This document shows positions 1 to 4,974 of a stretch of DNA of 6,463 nucleotides, one piece after another (positions within the stretch are counted from its first letter, which is position 1; every line of letters begins with the position of its first letter). A model generated the notes under the pieces. It saw only the letters and a program-made list of their open reading frames with translations, did not search any database and was not told the origin of the DNA. Source of the DNA: Actinomycetes bacterium (GTDB taxonomy: Bacteria; Actinomycetota; Actinomycetes; Actinomycetales; Cellulomonadaceae); the NCBI GenBank assembly GCA_023388235.1, contig JAEWGQ010000073.1, positions 1 through 6,463 of the forward strand, written 5' to 3'. The translations under genes and the position numbers were made by a program.

Positions 1-1
1 G

Positions 2-2581
2 CGCGGCCCCGCGCCGGCGCCCCGCCCCGCCCTGCCGATCCGGATGGTCCGCGGCCTGTGGATGGGCTGCGCGCACGTCGTCGGCGGCGCCGCCCGCCGC
101 GTCGGCCACGGGGCGCGGGACCTCGACCCGGCGCTGCGCCGGGACGGTGGCGCGTTCTTCCTGCTCGCGCTCGCGATCGTCGTGGCCGCGCGCGAGTGGT
201 GGGGCCTGGACGGCATGGCCGGCGACGCCGTGCACGTCGTCGCCGCCGGGACGTTCGGCCGCGTGGCCGCCGCGGTCCCGGTCGTGCTGGTCGGCATCGC
301 GGTGCGGCTCATGCGGCACCCCGAGCGGAACCAGGCGAACTCGCGCATCGGCATCGGGCTCTCGGCGATCACCCTGGCCTCGTGCGGGATCGTGCACGTC
401 CAGCAGGGGCTGCCCGCGCCGTCCGGCGGCTTCGAGGCCGTCCGGGACGCGGGCGGCATCGTCGGCTACCTGGTGGGCACGCCGCTCGTCAGCCTGGTGA
501 CCGTCTGGGCGACCGTCCCCCTGCTCGTGCTCCTGGCGTTCTTCGGCCTGCTGGTCGTCACCGCCACGCCCGTCAACCAGATCGGCCCGCGGCTGCGCGG
601 CCTGTACGACCGGCTCACGGGCAACCACCGCGAGGAGGCGCCCGAGGACGACGACGCCCCGCTGGTCATCAACGCCGGGCACACCGCCGTCGAGGAGCCG
701 CCCGCGAAGCCCCGCCGCGGGCTCCTGGGCCGCCGGCGCAAGGACCGGGGCGGGCAGGACGCCGACGACGAGCGGCTCGACGGCTACGCGGGCGACGAGG
801 CCTTCGAGCGCGCGGCGTTCGTCGAGCAGCGCCGCCGCGAGGAGGAGGAGGCCGCCACGGCCCTGCTCGCCGCGGAGGAGCCGGCCCCCGGCACCGCCCC
901 CACCGAGGCGGTCACCGTCGTCGGCGACGCCGCCGTGCCCGCCCGCCGCGAGCCCGTCGCCCCGCCCACCACCGGCGTCCCGCGCGGCGAGCAGCCGATG
1001 CTCGGCGGCGACGTGCTCTACACGCTGCCGTCGGAGGACGCGCTCGCGAAGGGCGCCCCGCACAAGGTCCGGTCCGCCGCGAACGACCGCGTGGTCGAGG
1101 CGCTCACCGGCGTCCTCGAGCAGTTCGAGATCGACGCGCAGGTCACCGGCTTCACCCGCGGCCCGACCGTCACGCGGTACGAGGTCGAGCTCGGCAAGGG
1201 CGTCAAGGTCGAGCGGGTCACCGCCCTCAGCAAGAACATCGCGTACGCCGTCGCCAGCGCCGACGTGCGGATCCTGTCGCCGATCCCCGGCAAGTCGGCC
1301 ATCGGCATCGAGATCCCCAACACCGACCGCGAGACCGTCGCGCTCGGCGACGTCCTGCGGTCCAGCGCGGCGCGCCGCACCGAGCACCCGATGATCATCG
1401 GCGTCGGCAAGGACGTCGAGGGCGGCTACGTCACCGCGAACCTCGCGAAGATGCCGCACCTGCTCGTCGCGGGCGCCACCGGCGCGGGCAAGTCGTCGTT
1501 CGTGAACTCGATGATCGTGTCGATCCTCATGCGGTCCACGCCGGACCAGGTGCGCATGGTGCTGGTCGACCCCAAGCGCGTCGAGCTCACGATCTACGAG
1601 GGCATCCCGCACCTCATCACCCCGATCATCACCAACCCCAAGAAGGCCGCCGAGGCCCTGGAGTGGGTGGTCCGGGAGATGGAGGCGCGGTACGACGACC
1701 TCGCGATGTTCGGGTTCAAGCACATCGACGACTTCAACGTCGCGGTGAAGGCCGGCAAGGTCAAGCCCCTGCCCGGCTCGGAGCGCAAGATCGCCCCGTA
1801 CCCGTACCTGCTGGTGATCGTCGACGAGCTCGCCGACCTCATGATGGTCGCACCACGGGACGTCGAGGCCTCGATCCAGCGGATCACCCAGCTCGCGCGC
1901 GCCGCCGGCATCCACCTGGTGCTCGCGACGCAGCGCCCGTCCGTCGACGTGGTGACCGGCCTCATCAAGGCCAACGTGCCGTCCCGGCTCGCGTTCGCGA
2001 CCTCGTCGCTCACCGACTCCCGCGTCGTGCTCGACCAGCCCGGCGCCGAGAAGCTCATCGGCCAGGGCGACGCGCTGTTCCTGCCGATGGGCGCCGCCAA
2101 GCCGATGCGCACGCAGGGCGCCTGGGTCAGCGAGAGCGAGATCCACGCCGTCGTCCAGCACGTCAAGCAACAGCTCAAGCCCGTGTACCGCGAGGACGTC
2201 GCCGCCGCGCCCGCCAAGAAGCAGGTGGACGAGGACATCGGCGACGACCTCGACCTGCTGCTGCAGGCCGCGGAGCTCGTCGTCACCTCGCAGTTCGGGT
2301 CCACGTCCATGCTGCAGCGCAAGCTGCGCGTCGGGTTCGCGAAGGCCGGCCGCCTGATGGACCTGCTGGAGTCGCGCGAGATCGTCGGCCCGTCCGAGGG
2401 CTCCAAGGCCCGCGAGGTGCTGGTCACGCCCGACGACCTGCCCGGCACCCTCGCCATGCTGCGCGGGGAGCCCGGCGGCGCGGACGCCGGGGACGACCGG
2501 TACGCCGCGCCCGAGGGCCGGATGCCCGGCGAGCCGCCCGAGGCCGTCGACTACCACGACGACGCGGACGACCTGCGCTGA
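2..2581 (+). CDS. ftsK: FtsK/SpoIIIE-family DNA translocase, N-terminus cut by the window edge
   Basis: Septal DNA pump that moves chromosome termini through the closing division site by ATP hydrolysis. Counting from the in-frame ATG at 44, hydrophobic stretches at about 35-50, 70-90, 103-118 and 137-175 form the membrane anchor. A charged, low-complexity linker of only about 130 residues follows (about 195-330). The motor has Walker A GATGAGKS at 477-484 and Walker B LLVIVDEL with D594/E595. The C-terminal winged-helix gamma domain, which in this family reads polarity sequences (FRS/KOPS), spans about 730-795 and contains QRKLRVGFAKAGRLMDLLE. The frame stays open upstream of the ATG to position 2 (RGPAPAPRPALPIR), and relatives have a longer basic N-terminus, so the true start is probably outside the window; ATG 44 is the only start visible upstream of the membrane part. 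The stop lies 32 bp before pgsA. The identification is very secure, the start is not. Confidence 0.96.
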   Translation, partial: RGPAPAPRPALPIRMVRGLWMGCAHVVGGAARRVGHGARDLDPALRRDGGAFFLLALAIVVAAREWWGLDGMAGDAVHVVAAGTFGRVAAAVPVVLVGIAVRLMRHPERNQANSRIGIGLSAITLASCGIVHVQQGLPAPSGGFEAVRDAGGIVGYLVGTPLVSLVTVWATVPLLVLLAFFGLLVVTATPVNQIGPRLRGLYDRLTGNHREEAPEDDDAPLVINAGHTAVEEPPAKPRRGLLGRRRKDRGGQDADDERLDGYAGDEAFERAAFVEQRRREEEEAATALLAAEEPAPGTAPTEAVTVVGDAAVPARREPVAPPTTGVPRGEQPMLGGDVLYTLPSEDALAKGAPHKVRSAANDRVVEALTGVLEQFEIDAQVTGFTRGPTVTRYEVELGKGVKVERVTALSKNIAYAVASADVRILSPIPGKSAIGIEIPNTDRETVALGDVLRSSAARRTEHPMIIGVGKDVEGGYVTANLAKMPHLLVAGATGAGKSSFVNSMIVSILMRSTPDQVRMVLVDPKRVELTIYEGIPHLITPIITNPKKAAEALEWVVREMEARYDDLAMFGFKHIDDFNVAVKAGKVKPLPGSERKIAPYPYLLVIVDELADLMMVAPRDVEASIQRITQLARAAGIHLVLATQRPSVDVVTGLIKANVPSRLAFATSSLTDSRVVLDQPGAEKLIGQGDALFLPMGAAKPMRTQGAWVSESEIHAVVQHVKQQLKPVYREDVAAAPAKKQVDEDIGDDLDLLLQAAELVVTSQFGSTSMLQRKLRVGFAKAGRLMDLLESREIVGPSEGSKAREVLVTPDDLPGTLAMLRGEPGGADAGDDRYAAPEGRMPGEPPEAVDYHDDADDLR

Positions 2582-2587
2582 GCCACC

Positions 2588-2614
2588 CCCCGGACAGACC
2601 GTAGGCTGTCGGGG
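2588..2614 (+). repeat. Inverted repeat spanning the pgsA promoter
   Basis: CCCC-G-GACAG (2588-2597) and CTGTC-GGGG (2606-2614) can pair with one bulged G around the 8-base loop 2598-2605. The hairpin straddles the -10 element. It could be a protein-binding site, an attenuating hairpin in read-through RNA from ftsK, or chance in this GC-rich sequence. Confidence 0.35.
2602..2613 (+). promoter_or_regulatory. Putative leaderless promoter of pgsA (-10 TAGGCT)
   Basis: TAGGCT (2602-2607) fits the actinobacterial TANNNT -10 and ends six bases before the GTG at 2614, so transcription would begin at or beside the start codon. The -35 is weak: CTGAGC at 2578-2583, with an 18-bp spacer, keeps only the TGA core. 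There is no purine-rich ribosome binding site before the GTG, which supports leaderless initiation. The call rests on pattern alone. Confidence 0.55.
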
Positions 2615-3276
2615 TGAGCCGACCCTCGCCGCTGAACGTCGCCAACGTCCTGACGGTGCTGCGCATCGTCGTGGTGCCGTTCGTGGCCTGGGCGCTCCTG
2701 GTCGACGGCGGGCAGGACCCGGTGTGGCGCCTCGTGGCCGCCGGGCTGTTCGCGCTCGCCGCCGTCACCGACCGGGTCGACGGCTACCTCGCCCGGCGGA
2801 TGGACCTCGTCACCGACCTGGGCAAGCTGCTCGACCCGATCGCCGACAAGGCGCTCATCGGCACGGCGCTGGTCGCGCTGTCGTGGCTCGGCGAGCTGCC
2901 GTGGTGGGTCACCGTCGCGGTCCTCGTGCGCGAGCTCGGCATCACCGTCATGCGGTTCTTCCTGCTGAAGTACCTCGTGCTGCCGGCCTCCCGCGGCGGC
3001 AAGATCAAGACGGTGCTGCAGTCCGTCGCCGTGGGCCTGTTCCTGCTGCCGCTCGGGCACCTGCCCGGCTGGGTGCTCGTCATCGCCTGGGCGTTCATGC
3101 TGGCCGCCGTCGCCGTCACGCTCGTCACCGGGGTGGACTACGTCCGCACCGCCGTCCGGGTGCACCGCGAGCACGCCGCCGGCCGCGGCGCCGACGTGAC
3201 CCGGCACGCCGCCGAGACCGGGACCACCTCCCCGCGCGCCGACGGCGCCGGACCCGCGGTGGCGTCGCCGCGGTGA
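2614..3276 (+). CDS. pgsA: CDP-alcohol phosphatidyltransferase, probable phosphatidylglycerophosphate synthase
   Basis: Integral membrane enzyme expected to join CDP-diacylglycerol and glycerol-3-phosphate to give phosphatidylglycerophosphate, the first committed step to phosphatidylglycerol and cardiolipin. The full family signature D-x2-DG-x2-AR-x8-G-x3-D-x3-D is present: D53, D56, G57, A60, R61, G70, D74 and D78. These Asp residues bind the catalytic metal. Hydrophobic segments lie at about 17-31, 38-51, 81-93, 96-113, 133-150 and 152-172. [13 protein letters not shown] (about 124-136) resembles PGP synthases more than phosphatidylinositol-phosphate synthases. The protein is 220 residues, slightly long because of a polar Ala/Gly/Thr-rich C-terminal tail from about 185. 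The start is GTG at 2614, where homology begins ([16 protein letters not shown]). The last four bases overlap cinA. The family is certain; substrate choice among actinobacterial paralogues is inferred. Confidence 0.94.
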   Translation: MSRPSPLNVANVLTVLRIVVVPFVAWALLVDGGQDPVWRLVAAGLFALAAVTDRVDGYLARRMDLVTDLGKLLDPIADKALIGTALVALSWLGELPWWVTVAVLVRELGITVMRFFLLKYLVLPASRGGKIKTVLQSVAVGLFLLPLGHLPGWVLVIAWAFMLAAVAVTLVTGVDYVRTAVRVHREHAAGRGADVTRHAAETGTTSPRADGAGPAVASPR

Positions 3277-3821
3277 CCGGGACCCGCGAGGTCGCGGCCG
3301 CCCTGCTGGCGGCCCTGACCGAGCGCGGCTGGACCGTCGGGACCGCCGAGTCGCTGACCGGCGGGCAGGTCGCCGCGGCGCTGGTCGACGTCCCCGGCGC
3401 GTCCCGGAGCCTGCGCGGCGGCGTCGTGGCGTACGCCACCGAGCTCAAGGGCACCGTCCTCGGCGTCGACGCCGGGCTGCTCGCCGCGCACGGCGCCGTG
3501 CACCCCGAGGTCGCCCGGCAGATGGCCGAGGGCGCCCGGCGCGTCCTCGGCACCGACGTCGGCCTCGCGACCACCGGCGTGGCCGGGCCGGACCCGCAGG
3601 ACGGGCAGCCGCCCGGCACCGTGCACGTCGCCGTCGCCGGGCCCGGCGGCACCGTCGTGCGCAGCCTGGAGCTCACCGGCGACCGCGCGGCGATCCGTGC
3701 CGCGACCTGCGCCGCCGTCCTCCGGGAGGCGCTGCACGCCGTGCGCGCCGCCGGGACCGCCGCCGGCGCCCCGAGCGACACGGGAACACCCGGGGGTCCG
3801 GACGCGTTGGAACCCACGTGA
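3273..3821 (+). CDS. cinA: CinA C-terminal-domain amidase (PncC-like, nicotinamide mononucleotide deamidase)
   Basis: A 182-residue protein made only of the CinA C-terminal domain; the N-terminal molybdopterin-like domain of full CinA is absent, as in PncC proteins. Family members hydrolyse nicotinamide mononucleotide to nicotinate mononucleotide and ammonia in pyridine nucleotide salvage. Visible hallmarks are TAESLTGG (24-31, whose Ser belongs to the active-site loop), [17 protein letters not shown] (49-65), [17 protein letters not shown] (73-89), TTGVAGPDP (100-108) and [10 protein letters not shown] (113-122). After about residue 160 the tail is a Gly/Pro/Ala-rich extension with no known role. 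The start is GTG at 3273, the only candidate in frame between the pgsA end and the conserved domain. It gives a GTGA overlap with the pgsA stop, suggesting translational coupling. The old competence-damage name says little about function here. The amidase activity is inferred from family. Confidence 0.92.
   Translation: MTGTREVAAALLAALTERGWTVGTAESLTGGQVAAALVDVPGASRSLRGGVVAYATELKGTVLGVDAGLLAAHGAVHPEVARQMAEGARRVLGTDVGLATTGVAGPDPQDGQPPGTVHVAVAGPGGTVVRSLELTGDRAAIRAATCAAVLREALHAVRAAGTAAGAPSDTGTPGGPDALEPT
3782..3809 (+). promoter_or_regulatory. Candidate ECF-sigma (SigH/SigR/SigE-type) promoter for clgR
   Basis: GGGAAC (3782-3787) is followed after exactly 18 bases by GTT (3806-3808), within CGTTG (3805-3809). 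Actinobacterial oxidative/envelope-stress ECF sigma factors use GGAAC/T-N18-GTT-like sites. The site lies in the 3' end of cinA and would start RNA near 3815-3818. In Corynebacterium and Mycobacterium clgR is reported to depend on SigH or SigE, so position and sequence agree. It was found by eye; no scoring was possible. Confidence 0.6.
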
Positions 3822-3849
3822 TGAACACCAGGCCGTCCGCCCGTCCCGG

Positions 3850-3869
3850 CGCTGCCCGACGCGGCAGCG
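3850..3869 (+). promoter_or_regulatory. Palindrome upstream of clgR, possible operator
   Basis: CGCTGCC (3850-3856), six bases, then GGCAGCG (3863-3869): a perfect 7-bp-arm inverted repeat. It covers the -35/spacer area of the putative TACGGT promoter. The outer CGCT/AGCG halves recall the half-sites of published ClgR operators (CGCY...RGCG), but the spacing is wider (about 12 rather than 3 bases), so it may belong to another regulator or be chance. Confidence 0.4.
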
Positions 3870-3874
3870 ACATG

Positions 3875-3880
3875 TACGGT
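3875..3880 (+). promoter_or_regulatory. Putative housekeeping -10 element of clgR (TACGGT)
   Basis: TACGGT fits TANNNT and lies about 110 bp before the clgR ATG. No good -35 is seen at the expected distance (3852-3857 is CTGCCC). A start near 3887 would give a leader of about 105 nt. Weak on its own; the adjoining palindrome makes it more plausible. Confidence 0.4.
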
Positions 3881-3976
3881 GGGAGCCTCCCCACGCGGGG
3901 CCACAAGGGTGTCGCACTCGTCCGGACCGCGCCCGCGGGCGCCCCGGCGGTGCGGCAGGAGCAGGATCGGGACATG

Positions 3977-3985
3977 AGAGGGGGA
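3977..3985 (+). promoter_or_regulatory. Ribosome binding site deciding the clgR start
   Basis: The purine run AGAGGGGGA ends six bases before the ATG at 3992. It is much better placed for that ATG than any ribosome binding site for the in-frame ATG at 3974 or the upstream GTG/ATG at 3818/3821, and it supports the short form of ClgR. Confidence 0.7.
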
Positions 3986-3991
3986 CGCCAG

Positions 3992-4330
3992 ATGGTCGTG
4001 TTGCGCCGAGAGATCGGTGACGTGCTGCGGGATGCCCGCCAGCGGCAGGGACGCACCCTGCGCGAGGTGTCCTCCGCCGCCCGGGTGTCGCTGGGGTACC
4101 TCAGCGAGGTCGAGCGGGGTCAGAAGGAGGCGTCGTCGGAGCTGCTCGCGAGCATCTGCGACGCGCTCGACGTGCCCATGTCGCTCGTGCTGCGCGAGGT
4201 GAGCGACCGCATCGCCGTCGCCGAGGGTCTGCTGATCCCCGACACCGTCCCCGTCGACCTGGCCACCGCGCTCGGCGGCCCGGACGGCGGCTGGGCGCGG
4301 CACCGCCCGGAGCTCGCTCCGGTCGGCTGA
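3992..4330 (+). CDS. clgR: XRE-family transcriptional activator ClgR (Clp gene regulator)
   Basis: A 112-residue DNA-binding protein with one Cro/CI-type helix-turn-helix. [20 protein letters not shown] (21-40) plus [19 protein letters not shown] (41-59) matches ClgR proteins closely, including the conserved LGYLSE-ERG-KE-SSELL signature. ClgR activates clp protease genes and other stress functions in Streptomyces, Corynebacterium and Mycobacterium. The start at 3992 was chosen because ClgR homology begins there ([12 protein letters not shown]) and a strong ribosome binding site precedes it. The frame stays open back to GTG 3818/ATG 3821, leaving a possible longer form. After the HTH core, residues 80-112 are unconserved and the protein ends in PELAPVG, not the alanine-rich end seen in some ClgR proteins that are Clp substrates. 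The position downstream of ftsK-pgsA is the standard clgR location. Regulation is probably by an ECF promoter at 3782-3809 and a second upstream promoter. Confidence 0.92.
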   Translation: MVVLRREIGDVLRDARQRQGRTLREVSSAARVSLGYLSEVERGQKEASSELLASICDALDVPMSLVLREVSDRIAVAEGLLIPDTVPVDLATALGGPDGGWARHRPELAPVG

Positions 4331-4357
4331 GCCGCACCGCACACCCACTCCAGACAC

Positions 4358-4408
4358 CGACGACGCCCGGGTCGTCCGCCCTCGCTCGGCGGACCCCGGG
4401 CGTCGTCG
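4358..4408 (+). terminator. Terminator-like hairpin after clgR
   Basis: CGACGACGCCCGGG (4358-4371) pairs perfectly with 4395-4408. TCCGCC (4375-4380) pairs with GGCGGA (4388-4393), leaving a 3-base/1-base internal bulge and a 7-base loop (CTCGCTC). That makes a 20-bp GC-rich stem beginning 28 bases after the clgR stop. There is no T tract, as is usual for actinobacterial hairpin terminators. It may also stop read-through from the opposing nei. Confidence 0.75.
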
Positions 4409-4409
4409 C

Positions 4410-4505
4410 GCATGCACCCTCCCGCGCGCGCCCGCTCCGGGCGAACCCCCCGCGCGCCCGCTCTGCGCGCACCCTCCGGCGGGCGCCCACTCCGCGCGCA
4501 CCCGC
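4410..4505. repeat. Degenerate 15-bp repeat array, copy 1
   Basis: About seven loose units of GCGCGCACCCGCTCC type. The ACCC/GCCC anchor recurs at 4416, 4430, 4445, 4456, 4471, 4485 and 4500, at steps of mostly 14-15 bp with one of 11. The array directly precedes palindromic module 1, matching the layout of array 2. All frames through it give Pro/Arg/Ala-rich peptides, which I take as a by-product of the repeat. Confidence 0.7.
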
Positions 4506-4610
4506 TGCGCCCCGTGGGAGTCTCCGACGCAGGATCGAGGTGGTCTGCGGACCACCCCGAAGGCGCGTCGACCTCACCGAGCACGTTCGGAGTCTCCAAA
4601 CGTGCGACCG
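4501..4610. repeat. Palindromic module, copy 1 (110 bp)
   Basis: Aligns without gaps to 4798-4907 at about 96 of 110 positions (counted by eye). It contains GGAG-T-CTCC (4517-4525, flanks partly paired), GGTGGTC-TGCG-GACCACC (4539-4556), and a 25-bp odd-centred palindrome (4581-4605). The arms of the last are GCACGTTCGGAG and CTCCAAACGTGC, with one mismatched pair (4588/4598). That pair would be G-U in RNA copied from the minus strand, so such an RNA hairpin would be fully paired. No gene is recognised here. Confidence 0.85.
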
Positions 4611-4701
4611 CCTGCGGCCGGGGCCCGGATGCGGGCGGCGGTAGTGGGCCCGAGCGCCGGCAGTGCGACCTCACGCAGCGGCCGCGTGAGCCCCCTCCTG
4701 C
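4611..4701. other. Spacer between the two repeat copies
   Basis: About 90 bp with no recognisable gene and no counterpart seen after module 2. It contains one more inverted repeat, CTCACGC (4670-4676) and GCGTGAG (4684-4690), around AGCGGCC; the internal GCGGCCGC is itself palindromic. This may be a further hairpin of the same element or chance. Confidence 0.4.
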
Positions 4702-4804
4702 GCGCACCCGCTCCGCGCGCACCCGCCCCGCGTGCACCCGCCCCGCGCGCACCCGCCCCGCGCGCACCCGTTCCGCGCGCACCCTCTCCCGCGCGCACCC
4801 GCTG
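4702..4804. repeat. 15-bp tandem repeat array, copy 2 (seven units)
   Basis: The unit GCGCACCCG-CYCCGC recurs with its GCGCACCCG (or near variant) at 4702, 4717, 4732, 4747, 4762, 4777 and 4793: five 15-bp steps and one of 16. The central units are almost identical, so the array is more regular than copy 1. Because 15 is a multiple of three, all reading frames give 5-residue Pro/Arg/Ala/Gly repeats; I see no reason to call these proteins. Confidence 0.9.
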
Positions 4805-4907
4805 TCCCGCGTCGGAGTCTCCGACGCGGGATCGGGGTGGTCTGCGGACCACCTCAATGGCGCGCCGACCTCACCGAGCATGTTCGGAGTCTCCGAACGG
4901 GTGACCG
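4798..4907. repeat. Palindromic module, copy 2 (110 bp)
   Basis: Direct repeat of 4501-4610 at an offset of exactly 297 bp. It has three inverted repeats. The first is a perfect 27-bp odd-centred palindrome (4805-4831; arm TCCCGCGTCGGAG, centre T). The second is GGTGGTC-TGCG-GACCACC (4836-4853), identical to copy 1 and with partly paired flanks. The third is a perfect 17-bp palindrome, GTTCGGAG-T-CTCCGAAC (4882-4898). The core GGAGTCTCC occurs twice in each copy. No transposase, integrase or other mobile-element gene is present in the window. Confidence 0.88.
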
Positions 4908-4941
4908 ACCGGCTGCAAACGGGGGGTGCAGGCGGTGGTTC

Positions 4942-4974
4942 GGGTGGGGGTCGGCTGGGGGGCGGGTCAGGGGG
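4942..4974 (+). other. G-run tract with G-quadruplex potential at the nei 3' end
   Basis: G runs of 3, 5, 6, 3 and 5 lie at 4942-4944, 4946-4950, 4957-4962, 4964-4966 and 4970-4974 with short loops (1, 6, 1 and 3 bases), meeting the usual G3+ N1-7 quadruplex pattern. The G-rich strand is plus, so the structure could form in DNA or in clgR read-through RNA, while nei mRNA would carry the C-rich copy. The tract covers the nei stop codon. Confidence 0.45.

Noticed and set aside
58..2604. An 848-codon Arg/Pro-rich frame overlapping ftsK
   Set aside because: A +2-frame shadow of ftsK; its composition is that of out-of-frame GC-rich DNA.
2551..3207. A 218-codon minus-strand frame rich in His/Asp/Gln/Arg
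   Set aside because: Antisense shadow of pgsA, which carries the full phosphatidyltransferase signature on the plus strand.
3974..3991. ATG 3974 as the clgR start
   Set aside because: It is in frame but its nearest purine run (AGGAG at 3957-3961) is 12 bases away, whereas ATG 3992 has AGAGGGGGA at six bases and coincides with the start of homology.
4574..4852. Minus-strand open frame with GARGAG repeats, resembling a collagen-like or Gly-rich protein
   Set aside because: The same repeat artefact; the related frame over copy 1 (within 3125-4555) diverges at most substituted codons.
4410..4907. CRISPR array
   Set aside because: The units are contiguous 15-mers without spacers, the longer module occurs only twice, and no cas genes are present.
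4501..4907. Insertion sequence or integron
   Set aside because: The copies are in direct orientation, no transposase or integrase is encoded, and no clear terminal inverted repeats or target-site duplication bracket the region.
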